Of a DNA stretch of 64,000 nucleotides, positions 30,934-41,623 are shown piece by piece. The notes beneath the pieces are model-generated. The model did no database searches, was not told the origin of the DNA, and saw only the letters and a list, made by a program, of their open reading frames with translations. Both the position numbers and the translations under genes were made by a program. Source of the stretch: Nematopogon swammerdamellus (lineage: Eukaryota; Arthropoda; Insecta; Lepidoptera; Adelidae); the NCBI GenBank assembly GCA_946902875.1, contig OX336343.1, forward strand, positions 3,944,754 through 4,008,753, given 5' to 3'. Position 1 is the first letter of the stretch. The number at the start of each line of letters is the position of its first letter.

Positions 30934-31398
30934 AAAGAACGTTATAATTTTATAACATTCGCTTATAGAGATTGGTACAGTTATGCGGTTACAAATAAGG
31001 GGCCGTCCATATATTCCGATTTTCGACCCCCACCAATCATCCTGTCGTCATTATCTAATGAACACCCCCCCCCCCCCCACCCCCAACCTTCGCAAAACTG
31101 ACGCCATTTCCATTAACTGTATGACAAAATCAATATTGTTGTTTGAAGCACACAATATAAAGTGAGTGAATATATTATTTCATAACACTTTGTCACTACA
31201 TATATCCCAAACAATTATGTAGAAAAACATAGCTTCATCATGATCACTATCGTGTCAAAGTGCGATTGACAGTTCACGGTCATAAGCTCTAATAAAATAA
31301 TCGTTTGTAATTTTGAATTTTTTATGTAGCGTGTCAAGTCGTGCACACACTACCTTCGTAACATTCACACAGTGTTGGCTGTTACATTTGCAACAATC
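30934..31398 (+). promoter_or_regulatory. 5' flank of Gr copy A (putative promoter region)
   Basis: Near-identical to 37182-37647 upstream of copy B, including a poly-C tract whose length differs (31068-31084 against 37313-37334). I can point to no defined TATA or initiator element, so the promoter role is inferred only from position. Confidence 0.35.
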
Positions 31399-32277
31399 AT
31401 GTTCAAAGAGAATAAAGTGAGCGTGAGCCCCGTCTTCGTTCGAAGTTCAAAACGGAAGATCAACAATGTCTACTCGATGCTTGAGTTCCCTTACAACTTG
31501 CTGAATATATTCGCACTGAGATCTGTTCGCCGCGAGGAGACCGGCGAATTGGGACCGCATCGCTGTTTGTTCAGAATTATTGCGACCGCCGTTATCTTAG
31601 GTGTATTAGGCTTCGGAGGCTGGTACCTCCGTGCGCTGTACTCGTATGAAGGTCTCATACGGACGGTCAAAGTGACAGATTGCTTTCAAGCTGTAAGCGA
31701 TTTTGTCGAATATCTCGTGCACGCGTTCTGCGCCTACTCGCGCGGCCAGCTCTTCATGATGGAGTACTACAAGCACTACGAGAACATCGACCGGCTATTG
31801 GGCGTCAAGAATTACGTGACGTCCGCGCGATACATAATCAACTATTTATTATTTTTTATAATCTTCTGGATAGCCGTTTGCGCAGTTGATTTAGCCGGAT
31901 GGGCGGGCGTCGTTGCATTGTTTGATGCAATCCTTTGGGCAACGGCCTACATTTTCATACTGCTGAGAGCTTTAGTCATTACGGAGCTAACGTTTCACGT
32001 CATGATACTGGGATGTCGTCTCAGACACATCGGCAACGTATTGGAGAGCAATTACCACAGCTTCGCTAGTTTGGCGTGCGAGGCGATGGATCCGTTGGCC
32101 AGCGAGCATAACTTGAGCAATAAATTATCTTCAGTACCTAAGAGCATTGCAAAGAACAGCGGCTACTGGGTCGCGATGAGCGCTGACAAACACGGCGAGC
32201 GTGTAAAGCTGCTGTCGCAATGTTACATGGTGCTAATGTCGCAAAGTGACTACCTCAATAACGCTTACGGACTGAGG
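31399..32277 (+). pseudogene. Gustatory receptor exon 1, orphan copy A
   Basis: 293 codons from ATG (MFKENKVSVSPVF) to a phase-0 GTAAGA donor, 98-99% identical to copy B exon 1 (four amino-acid differences, including F-to-L before the ATG-proximal region if the upstream GTG frame is read). Insect Gr proteins are seven-transmembrane ligand-gated cation channels of taste neurons. Here hydrophobic segments such as IIATAVILGVLGFGGWYL and YIINYLLFFIIFWIAVCA are seen. Exons 2-4 are missing downstream: the intron minisatellite is cut at 33238 by transposon fragments. It is either a truncated pseudogene, an alternative first exon splicing to copy B exons 2-4, or a haplotype duplicate. I chose the ATG at 31399 rather than the in-frame GTG at 31372. 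Confidence 0.82.
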
Positions 32278-32390
32278 GTAAGAATTAGAAATGTGCCTAA
32301 ATATCTAATAATATTGATCATCATTATCAATACCATTTAGGTTTGATGTAATTTTATTTTATTACCGATCTATTTTTTGTGTGCCGAGGT

Positions 32391-33239
32391 GCCCCATAGT
32401 TGTATGCCGAGGTGCCGCATAGTTGTATGCCGAGGGGCCGCATAGTTGTATGCCGAGCTGCCGCATAGTTGTATGCCGAGCTGCCGCATAGTTGTATGCC
32501 GAGCTGCCGCATAGTTGTATGCCGAGCTGCCGCATAGTTGTATGCCGAGGTGCCGCATAGTTGTATTCCGAGGTACCGCATAGTTGTATGCCGAGGTGCC
32601 GCATAGTTGTATTCCGAGGTACCGCATAGTTGTATGCCGAGGTGCCGCATAGTTGTATGTCGAGGTACCGCATAGTTGTATGCCGAGGTGCCGCATAGTT
32701 GTATTCCGAGGTGCCGCATAGTTGTATGCCGAGGTACCGCATAGTTGTATGCCGAGGTGCCACATAGTTGTATGCCGAGCTGCCGCATAGTTGTATGCCG
32801 AGGTGCCGCATAGTTGTATGCCAAGGTACCGCATAGTTGTATTCCGAGGTGCCGCATAGTTGTATGTCGAGGTACCGCATAGTTGTATGTCGAGGTACCG
32901 CATAGTTGTATGCCGAGGTGCCGCATAGTTGTATGCCGAGGTGCCGCATAGTTGTATTCCGAGGTACCGCATAGTTGTATGCCGAGGTGCCGCATAGTTG
33001 TATGTCGAGGTACCGCATAGTTGTATGCCGAGGTGCCGCATAGTTGTATTCCGAGGTGCCGCATAGTTGTATGTCGAGGTACCGCATAGTTGTATGCCGA
33101 GGTGCCGCATAGTTGTATGTCGAGGTACCGCATAGTTGTATGCCGAGGTGCCGCATAGTTGTATTCCGAGGTGCCGCATAGTTGTATGTCGAGGTACCGC
33201 ATAGTTGTATGTCGAGGTGCCGCATAGTTGTATGTCGAG
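32391..33239. repeat. 23-bp minisatellite, copy A (about 37 units)
   Basis: The unit core is CCGCATAGTTGTAT followed by a variable linker (GCCGAGGTG, TCCGAGGTA, GTCGAGGTA, GCCGAGCTG), period 23 bp. It lies just after Gr exon 1 A and is truncated by a hAT-like end at 33238. Three-unit (69-bp) higher-order blocks repeat. The minus strand is stop-free in all three frames, so long ORFs there are artefacts of the repeat. Confidence 0.95.
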
Positions 33240-33420
33240 CAGTGGCGGCTGGTGACCTATGGGACTGGGTGTGCGGCGCACAGCACGCACACCCAGTCCC
33301 ATAGGTACCTAGCGCACGATGTGCGCTAACTTACTCGTAGTACTAAACCCAAACGTGAATCTAATGGATACCGAGACGTGATTTTTTATTTTATTTTCAT
33401 GTCTGAGTTAATTGCCCAAA
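33240..33420. mobile_element. hAT-like end with internal 19-bp hairpin
   Basis: Begins CAGTGGCGGCTGGTGACC, the same terminus as the element at 11561-12516. Contains inverted arms 33255-33273 and 33288-33306 (ACCTATGGGACTGGGTGTG and its complement). Only one end is found. Confidence 0.65.
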
Positions 33421-33423
33421 TTA

Positions 33424-33530
33424 TGTACGACCGAAGGGAAGCACTGACGTGGCACCAAGTTCATCCGGTGTTATGGGCTGACATCACGGATGTTGTAGGT
33501 GATGTAGCCAACCGTGCCAGTATCCATAAA
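33424..33530 (+). mobile_element. SINE (5S/tRNA-like family), 3' end
   Basis: From ACCGAAGGGAAGCACTGACG through GGTGATGTAGCCAACCGTGC to an A-rich tail. It lies directly at the junction where the second gypsy copy starts. Confidence 0.8.
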
Positions 33531-33547
33531 AAAAATAAAAAAATGTA

Positions 33548-36457
33548 AAATGTGATGAAGTATCCTGGCTACGTAAGTGTGATGAGCCCATCACTGTGAG
33601 CGATAAGATAGACAGAACCAAAGTGCTCTCGCTCTTGGAAGAAAGTAAAAAGGATCTTACCAAGATGGAGTTTCAGAGGGCAGTAGACCTGTTAACACAG
33701 TACTCGGACATCTTCGCGACCGACGACGGGGACATTGGACGGACCAACATGGTGAAACATCAAATTAATACGGGGGACGCACTGCCTATCCGACAACGTC
33801 CACGTCGGGTGCCAGTGCCGAAAGAAGGCGAGGTTCAACAGATGATTGGGGACATGCGCAAGAACAAAGTAATTGAACCGTCATCGAGCCCCTGGTGTTC
33901 GCCTGTAGTCCTCGTAAAGAAGAAGGATGGCAGTACCAGGTTCTGTGTAGACTATCGACGGCTGAAAGACATTACTAAAAAGGACAGTTACCCACTTCCG
34001 CGGATAGATGATACTTTGGATACACTGAGCGGCATGAAGTGGTTTACAACGTTGGATTTGAAAAGCGGCTACTGGCAAGTGGAGGTTGATGCCAAAGATA
34101 AAGAGAAGACTGCGTTCTCAACCGGCAGCGGGTTGTGGCAGTTCAATGTGATGCCGTTTGGCCTCTGCAATGCTCCTGCGACATTCGAGAGGTTAATGGA
34201 TCGAGTACTCGCTGGATTGATTGGAGACGCCTGCTTAATGTACTTGGATGACATTATCATTGTTGGCAAGACTTTCGATGATCACTTGAGCAATTTAAAA
34301 AATGTACTATATAAAATCCGTGGAGCGAATCTAAAGCTAAGCTCTAAAAAATGTGATTTCTTTAAGCGCAAGGTCAGTTACCTGGGCCACGTGATATCCG
34401 AGGACGGTGTTCAGACAGACCCACAGAAGATCGAAGCGGTACAGAAGTGGCCAATCCCTAAGGACAAAACGGAAGTACGCGCATTCCTCGGCTTATGCTC
34501 CTACTACCGACGATTTGTGAAGGGTGTTTCGGAAATTGCTAAGCCCCTTCATCGGCTGACAGAAGAGAAACGACACTTTGAATGGAATGAAGACTGCCAT
34601 CGATCCTTTGAAGAACTGAAGCAGTACCTATGTGATTCACCAATCTTGGGATATCCCGAGACAGATGGAGTATTCATCGTCGACACCGATGCAAATAACA
34701 CAGGAATTGGAGGCGTGCTGTCACAACAACGAGGAGACAAGGAGGTAGTAATAGCTTACTTCAGCAAATCATTGTCGAAGCCGGAGCGAAACTACTGCGT
34801 CACCCGGCGTGAGCTTCTAGCGATGGTCAAAAGTCTGCAGCATTTTAGCAAATACTTAATCGGAAGGAAATTCCGTTTAAGGACGGATCATGCAGCATTA
34901 AAGTGGTTACTCCAGTTCAGAAACCCTGAGGGTCAGGTTGCACGTTGGCTTGAGCAACTGCAAGAATACCAGTTCGACATAGAGCATCGGAGCGGCAAGT
35001 CCCACGGGAATGCAGACGCCCTATCTCAAAGACCATGTCCGGAAGAATGTAAACACTGCGCGAGACATGAGACGAAAGAGTACGGAGCATGTTGCTCCGT
35101 AAAAGTAATCAGGACCGACAACATAAGCGAAGAATGGAGTAATGAAGCCATGAAGAAGGCGCAGGAAGACGACCGAGATTTGTTGCCCATCATTTATTGG
35201 AAAATGGCGTATGAAAACAAACCTAAGTGGAAAGAAGTAGCACCAAGAAATGCAACGACGAAAAGTTATTGGGCACAATGGTCTAGCCTTCTCCTCCATG
35301 ACGGGCTACTCTATTGGAAATGGGAGACACCAAATGGGAGAGAGACATATTTACAGTTGGTAATCCCGCGAACGAAGGTGAAGGACGTGTTGGCTTGCCT
35401 TCACGACGGTCTTTCAGGAGGTCATTTGGGAGTTAAGAGAACCCTAATGAAGGTTCGGCAACGTTTTTACTGGATACATTGCCGTGAAGATGTGGAGGAC
35501 TGGTGCCGCAAATGCACTGCTTGTGCATCAGTGAAGGGTCCGCAATCCCGTTGTAAGGGAGCCATGAAGCTGTATAATGTTGGTGTTCCCTGGGAGGGAA
35601 TCGCAGTTGACATAGCTGGACCATTCCCAGTAACAGACAACGGAAATAGATACTTCATGGTCGTTATGGATTATTTCACAAAGTGGCCTGAAGTTTTTGC
35701 CATTCCGAATCAAGAAGCCACGACAGTTGCACTAAAATTGGTTCATGAGGTCTTTTGTCGCTTTGGAGTGCCGCTGGAGTTACACACTGACCAAGGGACT
35801 AACTTCGGAGCTGGAGTGTTCCTGGAAGCGTGCCGCATCATGGGAATCCACAAGACCAGGACAACTGCGTATCGACCGCAGTCGGACGGCATGGTGGAGA
35901 GGTTTAACCAGACGATAGAGAATCATTTAGCCAAGCTGGTAGAAAATCATCAGAGGGACTGGGACCAATACATTCCCTTGTTTCTGTTATCGTATAGGTC
36001 TGCCGTGCATGAGACCACCAATGAAACGCCAGCTTTGGCCAATTTTGGACGCGAGCTTCGCCTCCCAGCAGATCTCCTAACAGGAAATGTTCCAGATTCA
36101 CCGAGGCCCATAACGGAGTACGTGGCTAATCTTCGAGACAAGATGGACTCAATCCACGCTTATATGAGGGAGGTCAGTCTACAAGCAGGAAAGCGGATGA
36201 AGACGCGCTACGATCGGAAGGCTAACGACCACACTTTTGAAGAGGGTTTCCAAGTGTGGTTACATAATCCTGTACGTCGAAAAGGAAAATCTCCTAAACT
36301 ACAGCCCAGATGGGATGGGCCATACACGGTGGTGACCCGTATCAATGATGTCACTTACCGCATACAAAGGAATTCAAGGAGCAAACCCAAAATTGTGCAT
36401 GTGGACCGACTGGCTCAGTACCATGGGTCAAATTACGTTCGGGACGAACGTATCTGA
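33548..36457 (+). pseudogene. pol: gypsy pol, second copy, 5'-truncated but with native C-terminus
   Basis: Starts abruptly in the protease-RT linker (equivalent to 25717) and runs to the natural stop at 36457. RT (YLDDIIIVG), RNase H, an integrase with intact HHCC (GGHLG) and DDE motifs, and a C-terminal chromodomain-like/SH3-like tail ending in KPKIVHVDRLAQYHG are present. The protein is near-identical to the first copy. It lacks the 5' LTR, gag and protease. A polypurine tract (GAGCGGGGGACGA) directly precedes the 3' LTR. Confidence 0.9.
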
Positions 36458-36468
36458 GCGGGGGACGA

Positions 36469-36621
36469 TGTCACGACCACCTAAAGTTTGATGTATAAAA
36501 AGAAGAAAGCTGTCAAAAATGACAGGGAGTTTTTTTGGTTGTCAGATAAAAAATGCGATAGTAAAGAATAGAAAAGAGTTTGTGCTGTTTAATTTTCTAT
36601 CCGGCCCCAGTGCTCGTAACA
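36469..36621 (+). repeat. 3' LTR of gypsy-type retrotransposon
   Basis: 153 bp identical to the 5' LTR at 24065, followed by ATAT, the same 4-bp target duplication as before the 5' LTR. Identity of the LTRs implies a young insertion. Confidence 0.95.
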
Positions 36622-36640
36622 ATATAGTACGGACGGTCAC

Positions 36641-37186
36641 AATTCCGGGCTTCGGTCTGATTATCCCGCTCGCTAGTCCCGGCCTCGATTAATATCCTCC
36701 TCCACTGCCGATGGGCCCGGATATGTTCGGTGAAGCCATCGCAAGCTTAGATCCACACCTTCCCTTCATACTATATTTAGTGCTGACTGTACTATTACAA
36801 ATATTATTTAAAATAACCTAATCTATTAAATGAAAGCTTTGTAAAGAAATTTGGTCTTCTCTCAACATAGACAATAAAGTTAATTGAATTTAATTTTCGT
36901 AATATCTAAAGCCATTATGGCTAAATTGGTTTGTGGATAAACTGTTCAAATATCGACAAAGTCACTGAACTAATTCTTTCTAAAGAGTGCTCCAGTATTT
37001 TTTTGACACCGGTGAAAATTCATACGAACCTAGGTAAAATTCAAAACAAAATTATTTTATTATTGTCATTTATCGAAACTAAGAGGATCTAATAAAGTCA
37101 TCTCACAAATTGAAAACCCAAGGACGAGAAATACGCGACTACGAAACAACCTATTTCGGTTTAAAGAATCTTTATTGATCTCAAAG
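36641..37186. repeat. Duplicated flank, copy B (matches 28408-28937)
   Basis: Same sequence as after the truncated gypsy A, including a solitary RLE LINE 3' terminus (36660-36757). Here the site where LINE copy 3 inserted in copy A is still empty. Confidence 0.9.
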
Positions 37187-37647
37187 AACGTTATAATTTT
37201 ATAACATTCGCTTATAGAGATTGGTACAGTTATGCGGTTACAAATAAGGGGCCGTCCATATATTCCGATTTTCGACCCCCACCAATCATCCTGTCGTCAT
37301 TATCTAATGAACACCCCCCCCCCCCCCCCCCCCAACCTTCGCAAAACTGACGCCATTTCCATTAAATGTATGACAAAATCAATATTGTTGTTTGAAGCAC
37401 ACAATATAAAGTGAGTGAATATATTATTTCATAACACTTTGTCACTACATATATCCCAAACAATTATGTAGAAAAACATAGCTTCATCATGATCACTATC
37501 GTGACAAAGTGCGATTGACAGTTCACGGTCATAAGCTTTAATAAAATAATCGTTTGTAATTTTGAATTTTTTATGTAGCGTGTCAAGTCGTGCACACACT
37601 ACCTTCGTAACATTCACACAGTGTTGGCTGTTACATTGGCAACAATC

Positions 37648-38526
37648 ATGTTCAAAGAGAATAAAGTGAGCGTGAGCCCCGTCTTCGTTCGAAGTTCAAA
37701 ACGGAAGATCAACAATGTCTACTCGATGCTTGAGTTCCCGTACAACTTGCTGAATATATTCGCACTGAGATCTGTTCGCCGCGAGGAGACCGGCGAATTG
37801 GGACCGCATCGCTGTTTGTTCAGAATTATTGCGACCGCCGTTATCTTAGGTGTATTAGGCTTCGGAGGCTGGTACCTCCGTGCGCTGTACTCGTATGAAG
37901 GTCTCATACGGACGGTCAAAGTGACCGATTGCTTTCAAGCTGTAAGCGATTTTGTCGAATATCTCGTGCACGCGTTCTGCGCCTACTCGCGCGGCCAGCT
38001 CTTCATGATGGAGTACTACAAGCACTACGAGAACATCGACCGGCTATTGGGCGTCAAGAATTACGTGACGTCCGCGCGATACATAATCAACTATTTATTA
38101 TTTTTTGTCATCTTCTGGATAGCCGTTTGCGCAGTTGATTTAGCCGGATGGGCGGGCGTCGTTGCATTGTTTGATGCAATCCTTTGGGCAACGGCCTACA
38201 TTTTCATACTGCTGAGAGCTTTAGTCATTACGGAGCTAACGTTTCACGTCATGATACTGGGATGTCGTCTCAGACACATCGGCAACGTATTGGAGAGCAA
38301 TTATCACAGCTTCGCTAGTTTGGCGTGCGAGGCGATGGATCCGTTGGCCAGCGAGCATAACTTGAGCAATAAATTAGGTTCAGTACCTAAGAGCATTGCA
38401 AAGAACAACGGCTACTGGGTCGCGATGAGCGCTGACAAGCACGGCGAGCGTGTAAAGCTGCTGTCGCAATGTTACATGGTGCTAATGTCGCAAAGTGACT
38501 ACCTCAATAACGCTTACGGACTGAGG
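37648..38526 (+). CDS. Gr gene B exon 1
   Basis: 293 codons with the first four or five membrane segments and the intracellular stretch GCRLRHIGNVLESNYHSF, and ending NAYGLR at a GTAAGA donor. Confidence 0.9.
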
Positions 38527-41500
38527 GTAAGAATTAGAAATGTGCCTAAATATCTAATAATATTGATCATCATTATCAATACCATTTAGGTTTGATGTAA
38601 TTTTATTTTATTACCGATCTATTTTTTGTGTGCCGAGGTGCCCCATAGTTGTATGCCGAGGTGCCGCATAGTTGTATGCCGAGGGGCCGCATAGTTGTAT
38701 GCCGAGCTGCCGCATAGTTGTATGCCGAGCTGCCGCATAGTTGTATGCCGAGCTGCCGCATAGTTGTATGCCGAGCTGCCGCATAGTTGTATGCCGAGCT
38801 GCCGCATAGTTGTATGCCGAGGTGCCGCATAGTTGTATTCCGAGGTACCGCATAGTTGTATGCCGAGGTGCCGCATAGTTGTATTCCGAGGTACCGCATA
38901 GTTGTATGCCGAGGTGCCGCATAGTTGTATGTCGAGGTACCGCATAGTTGTATGCCGAGGTGCCGCATAGTTGTATTCCGAGGTGCCGCATAGTTGTATG
39001 CCGAGGTACCACATACTTGTATGCCGAGGTGCCACATAGTTGTATGCCGAGCTGCCGCATAGTTGTATGCCGAGGTGCCGCATAGTTGTATGCCAAGGTA
39101 CCGCATAGTTGTATTCCGAGGTGCCGCATAGTTGTATGTCGAGGTACCGCATAGTTGTATGTCGAGGTACCGCATAGTTGTATGCCGAGGTGCCGCATAG
39201 TTGTATGCCGAGGTGCCGCATAGTTGTATTCCGAGGTACCGCATAGTTGTATGCCGAGGTGCCGCATAGTTGTATGTCGAGGTACCGCATAGTTGTATGC
39301 CGAGGTGCCGCATAGTTGTATTCCGAGGTGCCGCATAGTTGTATGTCGAGGTACCGCATAGTTGTATGCCGAGGTGCCGCATAGTTGTATGTCGAGGTAC
39401 CGCATAGTTGTATGCCGAGGTGCCGCATAGTTGTATTCCGAGGTGCCGCATAGTTGTATGTCGAGGTACCGCATAGTTGTATGTCGAGGTGCCGCATAGT
39501 TGTATGTCGAGGTACCGCATAGTTGTATGCCGAGGTGCCGCATAGTTGTATTCCGAGGTGCCGCATAGTTGTATGTCGAGGTACCGCATAGTTGTATGCC
39601 GAGGTGCCACATAGTTGTATGCCGAGCTGCCGCATAGTTGTATGCCGAGGTGCCGCATAGTTGTATGCCAAGGTACCGCATAGTTGTATGCCGAGGTGCC
39701 GTATAATTGTATGCCGTAGGTCCATACGGGATTTATAATACTTTTTATACGCAATAAAATTCATTTGTATTTCAGATTTTGCTATGCTTCGTAAATGCAC
39801 TGACGGATATATTACGTTGGGTCAACGTTGGATACATAATCCTGTTTAGTTCAAGTGTAAGTCTACTTACCTTATTTTCCTTCTTAAGTAAAATACGAGT
39901 ATGTATAATGTAAACCACACATTATACTATATGACACCTATACTATAATTCCTGTGATTGTTTTATGATTTTCATTCAGTTTCATGCAGCGAGGTCTCTT
40001 GGACTGCCGTTACTTTCGTGCGTGCTGCGCACACTTCTCGGCACGGCGCTGCTTCTCGGACTCGCGAGATACTGCGAGCAATGCTACCGGCAGCGCGAGC
40101 GCATCCTCCGGATCCTGACTCACACGCTGCTCAACAAGTCCATCAGTGAGTCAAACAATCGCTGAGTAAATATGTCAAATGTCATTCGCTATGTCAAGTT
40201 TCCAGTGAAGTTTCTTGTCAGTTCTTCTTCGCTGTGATAATCGAACTGGCGGAATGTTACAATGTAAATATGACAAATCTGAGCGCAGTGTACTGCGGTG
40301 CCGAGATTGGATAAATAAACAATAAACAACAAGAAGTTACTGAGTAAGAAAAATAAGTCTCTCATTCAATGAGTCAATAAGTCGCTCAGTACATTAATGA
40401 GCTAATATGTCGTCAAAGCAAATCAACAAGTCACTGAGTAATTCAACAAGTTATTTGATGCCAAAAAATCGGGAAGAAAAATCAGTCAAACCAGAAATTC
40501 AACAGACCCCTCAGTAAGTCAACAAGTTTTTTTTTTTATGGAAACTGACACGGTTGGCTACATCACCTCCAACGTCCGTGATGTCAGCCCATAACACCGG
40601 GTGAACTAGGTGCCATGTCGGTGCTTCCCCCTTTGATCGTGCCGGCTACACTGAACTGGTCGGAAAACACAAACTATTTACATAGCCGTTTTGACCGACG
40701 TTTCATTCAGTGCGGTGGTACCAACGCGGGCGGGTTAAACCCTACCACCAAGTAAGATTAGGAGGGAAGGGACCTACAGTTTTACGAGGAATCCGAACCT
40801 CGGTCAGCCTCCAACGGTCAGCGGTCACCCATCTAAGTACTGACCGCACCCAGCGTTGCTTAACATTCAATAGCGACAGTTGACTGTCTGCACCACTGAG
40901 ATATCGAGGCTGACAAAAGTATTTCACATATTCATTAAGTTACAAATTAAATGTCTCAAATCAGTAAGTTAAGAAGTTGGTAAGTTGACAATTCACTGAT
41001 TAAGTAACTCATTCAATTAAGAAAAAGTCGAAAGGTAATTGACTTGTTAAAGTAACAAATAAGTTAGTATGTCAAAAAGATATATCCATTAACAGCTACA
41101 CAACTATTATGATGACGTGTCCTTCAATTTCAATTTAATCAGTCACCGAATCGAAACTATAATTTGTAAATTAAAATGTCACCACCAAACCACCAAAAAG
41201 TATTTGAGTTCATTTGCCTACCAGATTTAAAAAAAAGAACAATTATTTCAGCGTGAAATGTAAAGGAGAGCAGTAAATTTCTACACCGGAATTTGTGACC
41301 CGCATTCTTCTTCGATTCGTTCTTCGATGTTCTACCCTTTACCTAATCTAATATTTCTTGCTCTGTCGCACTCAGTGGGACACCGATTTGTTGGTACATA
41401 GACTATGGCCTACCTATGTAAATATGTTTATACATTTGATTTCGATCCTGTTCTGACAGGCGCGCACTACCGATCGGCCCTGGAGGAGATGCGCGAAGTG

Positions 41501-41623
41501 GTTTCTGGCCAACCGCTGGAGCTGACGGCGTACCACGTGTTCCGGATCGACTATCCGTTGCTGCAAAGTATGGTGTCTGCCATCGTCACCTACACCATCA
41601 TACTCACACAACTGGAAGGATAG
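37648..41623 (+). CDS. Gustatory receptor gene B (complete, four exons)
   Basis: Exons 37648-38526, 39776-39856, 39980-40145 and 41460-41623; junction phases 0, 0, 1; 429 codons, the usual insect Gr length. Seen: several hydrophobic segments in exon 1 (IIATAVILGVLGFGGWYL; YIINYLLFFVIFWIAVCA; ATAYIFILLRALVITELTF), one in exon 2, one in exon 3, and a last helix ending TYTIILTQLEG, matching the Gr signature TYhhhhhQF/L near the C-terminus. Known: Gr proteins form tetrameric ligand-gated cation channels in gustatory neurons. The sequence does not resemble sugar or CO2 receptors closely, so a bitter-type or orphan receptor is an inference. It lies antisense within a Nup214 intron. Intron 1 is mostly minisatellite and intron 3 carries a SINE. 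I used ATG 37648 instead of the upstream GTG. Confidence 0.88.
38632..39717. repeat. 23-bp minisatellite, copy B (about 47 units) filling Gr intron 1
   Basis: Same unit and variant order as copy A, but longer. It occupies nearly all of the 1,249-bp intron between exon 1 and exon 2. Extra units relative to copy A lie mostly toward the 3' end. The last units degrade to GTATAATTGTATGCCGTAGG before exon 2. Confidence 0.95.
39776..39856 (+). CDS. Gr gene B exon 2
   Basis: 81 bp, acceptor TATTTCAG, donor GTAAGT, phase 0-0. Product ILLCFVNALTDILRWVNVGY then IILFSSS. The same exon exists in gene C at 46912 with identical length. Confidence 0.88.
39980..40145 (+). CDS. Gr gene B exon 3
   Basis: 166 bp, acceptor CATTCAG, donor GTGAGT, phase 0 to 1. 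Product includes LPLLSCVLRTLLGTALLLGL and YCEQCYRQRERILRILTHTL. Confidence 0.88.
40146..41459 (+). other. Gr gene B intron 3: AGTCA-rich tandem sequence and a SINE
   Basis: Contains drifting GTCACTGAGTAA and GTCAACAAG motifs, homologous to intron 3 of gene C (48845-49895), interrupted by a full SINE at 40534-40914. Confidence 0.75.
40534..40914 (-). mobile_element. SINE (5S/tRNA-like family), full length
   Basis: Plus strand begins TTTTATGGAAACTGACACGG and ends GAGATATCGAGGCTGAC. Contains the 5S-like block and B-box-like site in reverse. Gene C intron 3 lacks it, so it was inserted after the B/C duplication. Confidence 0.85.
41460..41623 (+). CDS. Gr gene B exon 4 (C-terminus)
   Basis: Acceptor TGACAG; completes Ser, then AHYRSALEEMREVVSGQPLE, FRIDYPLLQSMVSAIVTYTI and a stop after LEG. 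Contains the diagnostic Gr C-terminal helix. Confidence 0.92.

Noticed and set aside
31372..31398. Upstream GTG start for the Gr exons (also 37621)
   Set aside because: Eukaryotic initiation at GTG is unlikely. An ATG 27 bases downstream aligns with the start region of Gr C.
32354..33302. Long minus-strand ORFs encoding tandem 23-residue repeats (also 38603-39800)
   Set aside because: All three minus frames are open only because the 23-bp minisatellite unit has no stop on that strand. The three proteins are rotations of the same repeat. They lie in a Gr intron and match no known protein.
32391..39717. CRISPR-like array
   Set aside because: Units are contiguous 23-bp repeats without unique spacers, inside a eukaryotic intron. 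It is a minisatellite.
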